Below, one piece after another: positions 19,273 through 27,516 of a stretch of DNA of 64,000 nucleotides (its first letter is position 1; the number at the start of each line of letters is the position of its first letter). The position numbers and the translations under genes are program-made. A model generated the notes under the pieces. The model made no database searches and was not told the DNA's origin. It saw nothing but the letters and a program-made list of their open reading frames with translations. The DNA is taken from assembly GCF_014268745.2 (NCBI RefSeq), contig NZ_JABWRB020000006.1, positions 1-64,000 of the forward strand, in the 5' to 3' direction. Source of the stretch: Pseudomonas zanjanensis (GTDB lineage Bacteria; Pseudomonadota; Gammaproteobacteria; Pseudomonadales; Pseudomonadaceae).

Positions 19273-20214
19273 CTAGATCCACCCACCCCACTGCAACACA
19301 AAGATCCCCAGGTTGGTGGTAATCGCCGCCATCAAGGTGGTGATGACGATGATCGCCGCCGCCAGCTCATGGTTGCCATCGGCCGCCCGGGCCATGACGA
19401 AACTGGCCGCCGCGGTGGGGCTGCCGAAGTACAGGAAGAGAATCCCCAGTTCCGCCCCGCGAAAGCCCCAGAGCCACGCACCGAGGGTGGTCACCAGCGG
19501 CAGGCCGACCATTTTCACCAGGCTCGAACTCAGGGCCATCTTGCCGCTCTTGCGCAGGGCCGCCAGGGACAGCGTGCCGCCGATGCAGATCAGCGCCAGG
19601 GGCAAGGTCATTTGTGACAGGTATTTGGCCGAGGTCTCGAACCAGTTCGGCAGGCCGATCTGCCAATAGGCGAACGGCGCGGCGGCGATCACGCTGATGA
19701 TCAGCGGGTTGCTGATCACGCTTTTGCAGATGCTCCACGGATCGGACTTGATCACCGGGCTGTAGACCGCCAGCACGATGGTCGACAAGGTGTTGTAGAA
19801 CAAGATCACCAGCGCCGCGAGAATCGACCCCAGGGAAATCCCGTAGTCGCCATACATGCTCGCCGCCAGCGCCAGGCCGATCACACCGTTGTTGCCGCGA
19901 AACGCGCCCTGGGTGTAGATGCCGCGGTCTTCGCGCGGGCAACGCCAGATGGCCCAGCCCCAGGCCATTGCAAAGCTCACCAGGGTGGCAATGGAGAAAT
20001 AAATCAGCAGGTCAGGCTGCAACGCCGCGTGCAGGTCGGCGTGCAGGATGCCAAGGAACAACAGCGCCGGCATGGTGACGTTGAACACCAGGGACGAGGC
20101 GATGTGGATGAAGTTGTCGTTGATCCAGTCGATGCGCTTGAGCAGCGTCCCCAGAAACAGCATGGCGAACACCGGCGCGGTGACGTTCAGGGTTTCGAGG
20201 AAAATTGCCAGCAT
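19273..20214 (-). CDS. AEC family transporter (auxin efflux carrier-like permease)
   Basis: This 313-residue inner-membrane permease has about ten hydrophobic segments arranged as two five-helix halves, with the broken-helix motifs FRGNNGVIGLAL and GSPTAAASFVMA typical of AEC/Mem_trans proteins. Bacterial members often move malate, malonate or other organic anions. Nothing nearby fixes the substrate. The gene stands alone, convergent with the CMD gene and followed upstream by a REP array. Confidence 0.88.
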   Translation of the reverse strand: MLAIFLETLNVTAPVFAMLFLGTLLKRIDWINDNFIHIASSLVFNVTMPALLFLGILHADLHAALQPDLLIYFSIATLVSFAMAWGWAIWRCPREDRGIYTQGAFRGNNGVIGLALAASMYGDYGISLGSILAALVILFYNTLSTIVLAVYSPVIKSDPWSICKSVISNPLIISVIAAAPFAYWQIGLPNWFETSAKYLSQMTLPLALICIGGTLSLAALRKSGKMALSSSLVKMVGLPLVTTLGAWLWGFRGAELGILFLYFGSPTAAASFVMARAADGNHELAAAIIVITTLMAAITTNLGIFVLQWGGWI

Positions 20215-20291
20215 GCCGGGGACCTTGAGAAGGGTGTCGTTAGGTGGCTAATGATAAGCCACTCACGGCATGGGCGTCTGGTCGAGCCTCT

Positions 20292-20786
20292 TCGCGAGCA
20301 GGCTCGCTCCCACATTTATTCTGCGCTGAACACAAAATCCACATTCACTCCACATCCCCCTGTGGGAGCGGGCTTGCTCGCGAAGACGGCAGCACATCCA
20401 ACATCAATGCCAACTGAACCACCGCTTTCGCGAGCAGGCTCGCTCCCACACTGGTTCTCCTGCGATCGCAAAACCCACACTCCCCCCACATCCCTGTGGG
20501 AGCGAGCCTGCTCGCGAAGGCGGCGGCACATCCACCACCAATGCCAGCTGAACCACCGCTTTCGCGAGCAAGCCCGCTCCCACACTGGTTCTCCTGCGAT
20601 CGCAAAATCCACATTCACCCCCACATCCTTGTGGGAGCGAGCCTGCTCGCGAAGGCGGCGGCACATCCACCACCAATGCCAGCTGAACCACCGCTTTCGC
20701 GAGCAAGCCCGCTCCCACACTGGTTCTCCTGCGATCGCAAAACCCACACTCCCCCCACATCCCTGTGGGAGCGAGCCTGCTCGCGA
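20292..20786. repeat. REP array with about 135-bp higher-order period
   Basis: Eight GTGGGAGCGRGC-type REP units alternate in orientation through this 583-base gene-free gap. Units starting near 20360, 20495, 20630 and 20764 recur every 134-135 bases. The sequence between units is also conserved, for example CATCCACCACCAATGCCAGC and CTGGTTCTCCTGCGATCGCA, so whole REPIN-plus-spacer blocks appear tandemly duplicated. No gene is supported here; repeated peptides in these frames are translated REP sequence. Confidence 0.92.
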
Positions 20787-20797
20787 TCAGCGCCGGA

Positions 20798-22351
20798 TCA
20801 GGTAATCGGCGCTGGGTTGAACAACGTGATGTCGTTGTACAGCTTGTGCCGCTCGGCCCAGGTCTGTTTCTTGCCGCTGGCCACGTCCAGGTAGTAGTGA
20901 AACAACTCCCAACCCAGTTCCTCGATGGTCGCCCGTCCAGTGGCGATGCGGCCGGCGTCGATGTCGATCAGGTCCGGCCAGCGCTGGGCCAGTTCGGTAC
21001 GGGTCGAGACTTTCACCACCGGCGCCATCGCCAGGCCATAAGGCGTGCCCCGGCCGGTGGTGAACACATGCAAGTTCATCCCCGCCGCCAGTTGCAACGT
21101 GCCGCAGACAAAATCGCTGGCCGGTGTGGCGCAGAAAATCAGGCCCTTTTGCTTGAAGCGCTCGCCCGGGCCAAGCACGCCGTTGATTGCGCTGCTGCCG
21201 GACTTGACGATCGAGCCCAGGGACTTCTCGACGATGTTCGACAACCCACCCTTCTTGTTGCCCGGCGTGGTGTTGGCACTGCGATCAGCCTCGCCCTTGG
21301 CCAGGTAACGGTCGTACCAGTCCATTTCCCGTACCAGCTCCTGGGCGACTTCCTCGGTTTGCGCCCGGGAGGTCAGCAGGTAGATCGCGTCGCGCACTTC
21401 GGTGACTTCGGAAAACATCACCGTCGCGCCAGCCCGCAGCAACAGGTCCGAGGCATAACCCAGGGCCGGGTTGGCGGTGATACCGGAAAACGCATCGCTG
21501 CCGCCGCATTGCATGCCCAGGATCAGCTCGGAGGCGGGCACGGTTTCGCGGCGACGCTGGTCGAGTTTCTTCAGGCGGGTCTCGGCCAATTCCATGATCT
21601 GCTCGATCATTTCCGTGAAGCCGTGACTGGAATCCTGCAAGCGATACAACCACGGCTCGCTGAGGTCCACCGAGCTGTCGCCTTCATGCATCACCTGCCC
21701 GGCCTGCAATTTCTCGCAGCCCAGGCTGATCACCAGCGCCTCGCCCCCCAGGTTCGGGTTGCGCGCCAGGTTGCGCACGGTGCGAATCGGGATGTAGGCA
21801 TCGGTGGCGGTGATCGCCACGCCACAGCCATAGCTGTGGGTCAGCGCCACCACGTCATCGACGTTCGGGTACTTGGGCAACAGTTCGTCCTTGATGCGCT
21901 TGACCGCATGGTCCAGCACACCGGTCACGCACTGCACCGTGGTGGTGATGCCCAGGATGTTGCGCGTGCCGACGGTGCCGTCGGCGTTGCGGTAACCTTC
22001 GAAGGTGTAGCCCTCCAGCGGCGCATCGGCCGCCGGCACGTCGGTGGACAGCGGCAAGCTGTCCAGCGGCGGTGCGGTGGGCATGCGCAACTGGTCTTCC
22101 TTGACCCAGCTGCCACGAGGGATCGGTTGCAGCGCGTAGCCGATGACCTGGCCGTAGCGAATCACCTCGCCGCCCTCGGGAATGTCCACCAAGGTGACTT
22201 TGTGGCTCTGCGGCACGAAGTCGACGGTGACCAGGCCGTCCGGGAATTCGGTCCCGGCCGGTACGCCCTGGTCGTTGACAACAATCACCACGTTGTCGCG
22301 CTCGTGCAGGCGGATGTAACGGGGCGAATCGGCATGTTCAATCAGATTCAT
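20798..22351 (-). CDS. garD: Galactarate dehydratase
   Basis: This 517-residue protein of the GarD/UxaA (SAF plus altronate dehydratase) family is predicted to dehydrate meso-galactarate to 5-dehydro-4-deoxy-glucarate, using iron. The N-terminal SAF-like domain (IRLHERDNVVIVVNDQGVPAG) is followed by the large domain with TVGTRNILGITTTVQC, LTHSYGCGVA and the metal-site-like GMQCGGSDAFSGITANP. The start at 22351 (MNLIEHADSP) has GAGG at suitable spacing; an ATG nine bases upstream abuts that site. It is last in the galactarate run, 12 bases after the transporter, and its product is the substrate of KdgD. Confidence 0.93.
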   Translation of the reverse strand: MNLIEHADSPRYIRLHERDNVVIVVNDQGVPAGTEFPDGLVTVDFVPQSHKVTLVDIPEGGEVIRYGQVIGYALQPIPRGSWVKEDQLRMPTAPPLDSLPLSTDVPAADAPLEGYTFEGYRNADGTVGTRNILGITTTVQCVTGVLDHAVKRIKDELLPKYPNVDDVVALTHSYGCGVAITATDAYIPIRTVRNLARNPNLGGEALVISLGCEKLQAGQVMHEGDSSVDLSEPWLYRLQDSSHGFTEMIEQIMELAETRLKKLDQRRRETVPASELILGMQCGGSDAFSGITANPALGYASDLLLRAGATVMFSEVTEVRDAIYLLTSRAQTEEVAQELVREMDWYDRYLAKGEADRSANTTPGNKKGGLSNIVEKSLGSIVKSGSSAINGVLGPGERFKQKGLIFCATPASDFVCGTLQLAAGMNLHVFTTGRGTPYGLAMAPVVKVSTRTELAQRWPDLIDIDAGRIATGRATIEELGWELFHYYLDVASGKKQTWAERHKLYNDITLFNPAPIT

Positions 22352-22363
22352 GGACGCCATTCC

Positions 22364-23728
22364 TCAGGATTTGGCTTCAGACAGGCTGGAGAGGTCGGCT
22401 TCCTTGGCCGCTGGCTCCTTGAGCACCACACGCTTGATCGGGCCCACGATGACCAAGTAGCTGAACACCGCCATCAACGCGTTGCAACCGACGAACACCA
22501 GTGCCCATTTGAACGAGCCTGTGGAGCTGATGATGTAGCCAATGACAATCGGCGTGGTGATCGACGCCAGGTTGCCGAAGGTGTTGAACAGGCCGCCGCT
22601 CAAGCCGGCAATCTGTTTCGGCGAGGTGTCGGACACCACCGCCCAGCCCAAGGCACCGACGCCTTTACCGAAGAACGCCAGGGCCATGAAGCCCACCACC
22701 ATCCATTCGATGTCGACGTAGTTGCACGCCACGATGCTGCTCGATACCAGCAAACCGGCGATGATCGGCGCCTTGCGGGCAAAGGTCAGCGAGTGGCCCT
22801 TGCGCAGCAGGTAGTCGGAAATCACCCCGCCGAGGACGCCACCGATAAACCCGCAGATGGCCGGCAAGGAGGCGATGAAACCGGCCTTGAGGATGGTCAT
22901 GCCGCGTTCCTGGACCAGGTACACCGGGAACCAGGTCAGGAAGAAGTAGGTAATACCGTTGATGCAGTATTGGCCCAGGTATACGCCGAGCATCATGCGG
23001 TTGGTCAGCAGTTGGCGAATGTAATCCCACTTCGGACCGTCGGCTTTCTTTTCCTTGCCCTTGTCCTGGTCCATGTCGACCATCGCGCCGTTGGACGCGA
23101 TGTGATTGAACTCGGCCTCGTTGATCATCGGGTGTTGGCGCGGACTGTAGATCACTTTCAGCCAGACCAGCGAGAACACGATGCCGATCACGCCCATCAC
23201 GATGAACACGTGCTGCCAGCCGAAGCGGTAGACGATCCAGCCCATCAGCGGTGCGAACAACACGGTGGCGAAATATTGCGCCGAGTTGAAGATCGCCGAG
23301 GCGGTACCGCGTTCAGCGGTGGGGAACCAGGCGGCGACGATCCGGGCGTTGCCCGGGAACGAAGGCGCTTCGGCCAGCCCGACCAGAAAGCGCAGCATGA
23401 ACAGCGCAACCACGGCCGTGGACATGCCGAATTCACCGACATAACCCTGCAGCACGGTGAACAGCGACCAGGTGAAAATGCTCAAGGCATAGATTTTCTT
23501 CGACCCGAAACGGTCGAGCAACCAGCCGCCAGGAATCTGCCCGGCCACGTAGGCCCAGCCGAAGGCGGAGAAGATATAACCGAGGGTGACGGCGTCGATG
23601 CCGAGGTCTTTTTGCAGGCTGGAACCCGCGATCGCGATGGTGGCACGGTCGGCGTAGTTGATCGTTGTCACCAAAAACAGCATGAGCAGGATCAAATAGC
23701 GGACGTGCGTCGGCTTGGTCTCTTGCAT
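22364..23728 (-). CDS. garP: MFS galactarate/glucarate transporter (GarP/GudP type)
   Basis: This 454-residue transporter belongs to the anion:cation symporter branch of the major facilitator superfamily. The sequence shows 12 hydrophobic segments, the TM1 signature NYADRATIAIAG, GGWLLDRFGSKKIYAL after TM2 and FNSAQYFATVLFAPLMGW. The central cytoplasmic loop is charged (VDMDQDKGKEKKADGP). GGAAG precedes the ATG at 23728. Position directly ahead of garD argues for uptake of galactarate and/or glucarate; sequence alone cannot separate GarP from GudP. Confidence 0.88.
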   Translation of the reverse strand: MQETKPTHVRYLILLMLFLVTTINYADRATIAIAGSSLQKDLGIDAVTLGYIFSAFGWAYVAGQIPGGWLLDRFGSKKIYALSIFTWSLFTVLQGYVGEFGMSTAVVALFMLRFLVGLAEAPSFPGNARIVAAWFPTAERGTASAIFNSAQYFATVLFAPLMGWIVYRFGWQHVFIVMGVIGIVFSLVWLKVIYSPRQHPMINEAEFNHIASNGAMVDMDQDKGKEKKADGPKWDYIRQLLTNRMMLGVYLGQYCINGITYFFLTWFPVYLVQERGMTILKAGFIASLPAICGFIGGVLGGVISDYLLRKGHSLTFARKAPIIAGLLVSSSIVACNYVDIEWMVVGFMALAFFGKGVGALGWAVVSDTSPKQIAGLSGGLFNTFGNLASITTPIVIGYIISSTGSFKWALVFVGCNALMAVFSYLVIVGPIKRVVLKEPAAKEADLSSLSEAKS

Positions 23729-23774
23729 GTAATCTACTTCCACTATTTATTTTTATGCGGGAAATCAAATTGTA

Positions 23775-23803
23775 CGGTCGGCGCCGGAGCCCGGCGCCGA
23801 CCG
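23775..23803 (-). terminator. Strong GC hairpin between aldehyde dehydrogenase and transporter genes
   Basis: CGGTCGGCGCCGG and CCGGCGCCGACCG form a perfect 13-bp stem with a three-base loop. It lies 11 bases after the dehydrogenase stop. No T-run follows on the minus strand, so it more likely slows 3' decay or attenuates expression than terminates fully. Confidence 0.65.
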
Positions 23804-23813
23804 GTGTTGCGTA

Positions 23814-25259
23814 TTACGAGCCGATGTAGGAGGTCTTCACCACGGTGTAGAACTCTTGCGCGTAGCGGCCTTGCTCACGCGAACCGTAGGACGAACCTTT
23901 GCGCCCGCCGAACGGCACGTGGTAATCCACGCCGGCGGTGGGCAGGTTGACCATCACCATGCCCGCCTGGGAATGGCGCTTGAAGTGGTTGGCGTATTTC
24001 AACGAGGTGGTGGCGATACCGGCCGACAAACCGAACTCGGTGTCGTTGGCCATCGCCAGCGCCGCCTCGTAGTCGGCCACGCGCACGACGTTGGCCACCG
24101 GGCCGAAGATCTCCTCGCGGCTGATGCGCATCGAGGCTTCGCTGTCGGCGAACAGGGTCGGTGCCAGGAAATAACCTTCGGTGTCGCACGTCACCAGGCC
24201 GCCACCGCTGACCAGCCGCGCACCTTCGCTCTGGCCAATGTCGATGTACTTCAAATCCTGGCTGAGCTGGGCTTCGGAAACCACCGGGCCGATGTCAGTG
24301 CCGGCCTTCAACGCATGACCGACCTTGATCGACTGCATGCGCTCGGCCATGGCCGCGACGAACTTGTCATGGATGCCGGCGGTGACGATCAGGCGGCTCG
24401 ACGCGGTGCAACGCTGGCCGGTGGAGTAGAACGCGCTCTGCACCGCCAGTTCGACGGCCTGCTTGAGGTCGGCGTCGTCGAGGATGATCTGCGGGTTCTT
24501 GCCGCCCATTTCCAACTGCACCTTGGCCTGGCGCGCCACGCAGTTGACGGCGATCTGCCGGCCTACGCCCACGGAACCGGTGAAGCTGATGCCGTCGACT
24601 TTCGGGCTGTTGACCAGGATGTCACCGACCACACGGCCGCTGCCCATCACCAGGTTGAACGCACCGGCCGGGAAACCGGCGCGGGAAATGATCTCGGCCA
24701 GGGCCCAGGCGCAGCCCGGTACCAACTCGGCGGGCTTGATCACCACGCAGTTGCCGTAGGCCAGGGCCGGGGCGATTTTCCACGCGGGAATGGCGATCGG
24801 GAAGTTCCACGGGGTGATCAGGCCAACCACGCCGAGGGCTTCGCGGGTCACTTCGACGTTGACGCCCGGGCGCACCGATGGCACGTAGTCGCCAGACAGG
24901 CGCAGGCATTCACCGGCGAAGAATTTGAAAATGTTGCCGGCGCGGGTCACTTCGCCGATGGCTTCGGGCAGGGTCTTGCCCTCTTCCCGGGCCAGCAGTT
25001 GGCCGAGTTCTTCACGGCGGGCGAGGATCTCGGTGCCGACTTTGTCCAGCGCATCATGGCGGGCCTGGATGCCCGAGGTCGACCAGGCCGGGAACGCGGC
25101 GCGGGCGGCTTCGATGGCGGCGTTGACTTGCGCTGCGTCAGCCTTGGCGTATTCACCGATGACATCGGACAAGTCAGACGGGTTGATGTTGGTGCAATAG
25201 TCAGCACCGGCCACCCACTCACCGTTGATGTAGTTATCGAAACGCTTTGCATCTGCCAC
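23814..25259 (-). CDS. 2-oxoglutarate semialdehyde (2,5-dioxovalerate) dehydrogenase
   Basis: This 481-residue NAD(P)+-dependent aldehyde dehydrogenase is predicted to oxidise 2-oxoglutarate semialdehyde to 2-oxoglutarate, the last step of the oxidative galactarate/glucarate route. ALDH motifs are clear: TPWNFPIAIPAWKIAPAL (cofactor pocket), SFTGSVGVGRQIA, catalytic Glu in LEMGGKNP and catalytic Cys in GQRCTASS (about residue 285). The start is GTG at 25259, with GAGGAG seven bases upstream. The assignment to this semialdehyde comes from its place between kdgD and garP/garD. Confidence 0.88.
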   Translation of the reverse strand: MADAKRFDNYINGEWVAGADYCTNINPSDLSDVIGEYAKADAAQVNAAIEAARAAFPAWSTSGIQARHDALDKVGTEILARREELGQLLAREEGKTLPEAIGEVTRAGNIFKFFAGECLRLSGDYVPSVRPGVNVEVTREALGVVGLITPWNFPIAIPAWKIAPALAYGNCVVIKPAELVPGCAWALAEIISRAGFPAGAFNLVMGSGRVVGDILVNSPKVDGISFTGSVGVGRQIAVNCVARQAKVQLEMGGKNPQIILDDADLKQAVELAVQSAFYSTGQRCTASSRLIVTAGIHDKFVAAMAERMQSIKVGHALKAGTDIGPVVSEAQLSQDLKYIDIGQSEGARLVSGGGLVTCDTEGYFLAPTLFADSEASMRISREEIFGPVANVVRVADYEAALAMANDTEFGLSAGIATTSLKYANHFKRHSQAGMVMVNLPTAGVDYHVPFGGRKGSSYGSREQGRYAQEFYTVVKTSYIGS

Positions 25260-25311
25260 GGAGCTTCTCCTCTCACAAAAGCTGTCTAGGAACGCAGTGC
25301 GTCCCTGGCTG

Positions 25312-25336
25312 CGTTCCCACGCAGAGCGTAGGAACG
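25312..25336. repeat. Short intergenic palindrome (GTTCCCACGC type)
   Basis: CGTTCCCACGC and GCGTAGGAACG pair at 10 of 11 positions. I recognise this as another small palindromic repeat common between Pseudomonas genes. It sits between kdgD and the dehydrogenase gene. Confidence 0.6.
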
Positions 25337-25350
25337 ATCAAGCCTTACGC

Positions 25351-25375
25351 AAAAAGCCGCTGATTGCTCAGCGGC
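25351..25375 (-). terminator. Intrinsic terminator after kdgD
   Basis: GCCGCTGA and TCAGCGGC form a perfect eight-bp stem with a TTGC loop (plus-strand reading), followed on the minus strand by TTTTT. It is 14 bases past the kdgD stop, inside an apparent single operon. Confidence 0.85.
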
Positions 25376-25388
25376 CTTGTCGGGTCTG

Positions 25389-26300
25389 TTACTGCTTGCC
25401 TTGCTTGTCGATCAGCGCGGCCAGGGCTTCGTATTCTTCTGGCAGCAGGTCGGTCAACGGCGTGCGCACAGGGCCCGCGTCATAGCCAACGATCTTCGCG
25501 CCGGCCTTGACGATGCTCACTGCGTAACCGGCCTTGCGGTTGCGGATGTCCAGGTAAGGCAGGAAGAAGTCGTCGATGATCTTGCCGACGGTGTCGTGAT
25601 CGTCACGGGCAATGGCGTGGTAGAAGTCCATCGCGGTTTTCGGGATGAAGTTGAACACCGCCGAGGAGTAGACCGGCACGCCCAGGGCCTTGTAGGCCGC
25701 GGCGTAGACTTCAGCGGTCGGCAGGCCGCCCAGGTAGCTGAAACGATCGCCGAGGCGACGACGGATCGACACCATCAGTTCGATGTCGCCCAGGCCGTCC
25801 TTGTAGCCGATCAGGTTCGGGCAGCGCTCGGCCAGTTGTTCCAACTGAGTGGCATTCAGGCGGCAGACGTTGCGGTTGTACACCACCACGCCGATTTTTA
25901 CCGATTTGCACACGGCTTCAACGTGGGCGGCAACGCCGTCCTGGCTGGCTTCGGTCAGGTAGTGCGGCAGCAGCAACAGGCCCTTGGCGCCCAGGCGCTC
26001 GGCTTCTTGAGCGTACTCGATGGCCTGGCGGGTGGCACCGCCGACGCCGGCGAGGATCGGCACGCTGGTGGCGCAGGTATCGACGGCCGTCTTGATGACT
26101 TGCGAGTACTCGCTGGCGGCCAGGGAGAAGAATTCACCGGTGCCGCCCGCTGCGAACAATGCAGAGGCGCCGTACGGGGCCAGCCACTCAAGGCGCTTGA
26201 TGTAGCTGTCGCGATTGAAATCGCCATTGGCAGTGAAATCGGTGACCGGGAACGACAGCAGGCCAGACGAGAGGATGGACTTCAGTTCTTGTGGATTCAT
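25389..26300 (-). CDS. kdgD: 5-dehydro-4-deoxyglucarate dehydratase
   Basis: This 303-residue DapA/NAL-superfamily TIM-barrel enzyme converts 5-dehydro-4-deoxy-glucarate to 2-oxoglutarate semialdehyde with loss of CO2 and water. Family marks are GTGEFFSLAASEY, the Tyr-containing GVVVYNRNVCRLN and the Schiff-base lysine in LIGYKDGLGDIELM (about residue 185). The length equals known KdgD proteins. The ATG at 26300 begins MNPQELKSILSSGLLSFPVT; the open frame extends upstream into the promoter region and is not coding there. Confidence 0.95.
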   Translation of the reverse strand: MNPQELKSILSSGLLSFPVTDFTANGDFNRDSYIKRLEWLAPYGASALFAAGGTGEFFSLAASEYSQVIKTAVDTCATSVPILAGVGGATRQAIEYAQEAERLGAKGLLLLPHYLTEASQDGVAAHVEAVCKSVKIGVVVYNRNVCRLNATQLEQLAERCPNLIGYKDGLGDIELMVSIRRRLGDRFSYLGGLPTAEVYAAAYKALGVPVYSSAVFNFIPKTAMDFYHAIARDDHDTVGKIIDDFFLPYLDIRNRKAGYAVSIVKAGAKIVGYDAGPVRTPLTDLLPEEYEALAALIDKQGKQ

Positions 26301-26672
26301 TATTCGAACACCCTGGACGCAAATGTTGTGTTGTAGGAAACGGTTCAGCTTCATGTGAAGTTGTAGGTCATCGTACAACTTAAAATGTGAACGTCAACTG
26401 CATTTCGTCTTTTGTCGGGTGTCGGGACTTGGAGGTTTGGCGCGGGGCCTTGTAGATCGGGGCTTCTGGGGGATGGGGAGACGGATGAAAACTTGCCGAC
26501 CTGGCCACCACGACCGCTCGTCGCCACTGTCAACTCTGCCAGTAGGCGCCGTTACGGCGAGGGGGCATAACCCAGGCATGGCTGTGCTGCGCACGGCCGT
26601 AGTCCCTTTCACAATCTTTTAAGTGAGCCGCCCGTACGCGATGATCGGGGCTGCCTCACAGGGAGTGACATC
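26301..26672. other. Promoter region between kdgD and the 116-residue ORF
   Basis: This 372-base gene-free gap holds the kdgD promoter on minus and presumably a promoter for the small plus-strand gene. The only structure I can support is the operator-like palindrome at 26358-26381. The rest shows no REP units or convincing ORF. Confidence 0.7.
26358..26381. promoter_or_regulatory. Candidate GntR/FadR-type operator upstream of kdgD
   Basis: Arms AAGTTGTA and TACAACTT flank an eight-base centre. Read on minus it contains TTGTACGAT, which recurs in the promoter of the FadR-family regulator gene (28315-28323) and resembles the TnGTnnnACnA half-site logic of that family. It lies 58 bases upstream of the kdgD start. 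Confidence 0.5.
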
Positions 26673-27023
26673 ATGAAGACGTATGCGAAGCCCGCGCTCA
26701 GAGATCTTCCACTTGCTGAGGAAATCACGGTCGACTTGTCAGAAAGAAAGACATTGACCGTGGAGATTCCGGATGCAGATTTCGACCCGTACTCGAATGC
26801 CCGACTGATTCTGGACGAGGGCTCGCCGGTAGGCGCGTTTACACCTCTGACCGAGGGCGAGGAAGGTACGCCACGTAAAGATGTAACGGTGACTATAACC
26901 AACTTTGAGCTGGCAGATTACATCGACAAATTGGTTGAGCTTCGTTACGAGGTTACTTACGAGAGCAGCGGGGATATCGATAGATCCGAGCCGCAAAAGT
27001 TGCGGATCGAGGCGTCGCGCTAA
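26673..27023 (+). CDS. Hypothetical protein, 116 residues
   Basis: I do not recognise this protein. It is acidic, without signal peptide or membrane segment, and looks beta-rich with short alternating hydrophobic runs (TVTITNFELADYIDKLVELRYEVTYESSGD). A good ribosome site (AGGGAG, nine bases before ATG) and no competing frame support it as real. Its base composition is lower in GC than the neighbours, suggesting recent acquisition. It could be a small beta-sandwich protein related to surface or insecticidal-toxin-associated Pseudomonas proteins, but that is a guess. Confidence 0.65.
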   Translation: MKTYAKPALRDLPLAEEITVDLSERKTLTVEIPDADFDPYSNARLILDEGSPVGAFTPLTEGEEGTPRKDVTVTITNFELADYIDKLVELRYEVTYESSGDIDRSEPQKLRIEASR

Positions 27024-27345
27024 GCGCCTACGATTCGTCAGACGGGCACACAGATACAAAGCCAGTCACCACTTCCCTGTGGCGAGGGAGCTTGCTCCCG
27101 CTCGACTGCGAAGCAGTCGCCAACCTGTAGAGGTTCGATTGATCGAAAGAGCTGAGGGGGCCGCTTCGCAGCCCAGCGGGAGCAAGCTCCCTCGCCACAA
27201 CAGCATCCTTGCTTGCCACGACAGCATCTTTGCCAGCAGAGCAGTGAGCGACTTCAGCCCTGCGCCTGCGGCCAGTGCGCCTACGATTCGTCAGACAGGC
27301 AAACAGACATAACGCCAGACACCATTTCCCCTGTGGCGAGTGGAT
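27024..27345. repeat. Direct repeat of about 60 bp flanking a REP pair
   Basis: The segment beginning GCGCCTACGATTCGTCAGAC (27026) recurs with few changes near 27281, each copy running through a CACCA-TTCCC stretch into a GTGGCGAG REP head. The second copy ends in a truncated REP (GTGGCGAGTGG). The intervening DNA carries the REP pair at 27079-27198. Confidence 0.7.
27079..27198. repeat. REP pair, GTGGCGAGGGAGC type
   Basis: Inverted units with extensions CTCGACTGCGAAGCAG and CCGCTTCGCAGCCCAG lie downstream of the 116-residue ORF. Confidence 0.9.
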
Positions 27346-27351
27346 TTCTTT

Positions 27352-27481
27352 GTGGCGAGGGAGCTTGCTCCCGCTGGGCTGCGCAGCAGACCCAAACCTG
27401 ACTCCTCGGTGGATCAGATAAATTGCAGTCGCTGCTGTCGGGGCCGCTTCGCGCCCCAGCGGGAGCAAGCTCCCTCGCCAC
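27352..27481. repeat. Long REP pair with conserved spacer
   Basis: This GTGGCGAGGGAGC-type pair has a spacer (AAACCTGACTCCTCGGTGGA followed by CAGTCGCTGCTGTCGGGGCC) closely matching those at 33274-33402 and 34161-34290. Confidence 0.9.
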
Positions 27482-27516
27482 AAAAACGCCCCTGCCACAT
27501 AGAATAGCGAAGCGCC

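Noticed and set aside
20292..20786. CRISPR-like spacing of repeats
   Set aside because: Repeats are inverted pairs of the REP type with conserved rather than unique spacers, and no cas gene is present.
20765..23950. 1061-codon open frame on plus opposite garD and the MFS transporter
   Set aside because: It is the antisense shadow of two well-supported genes in GC-rich DNA; its translation is His/Arg/Gln-rich low complexity with no domain.
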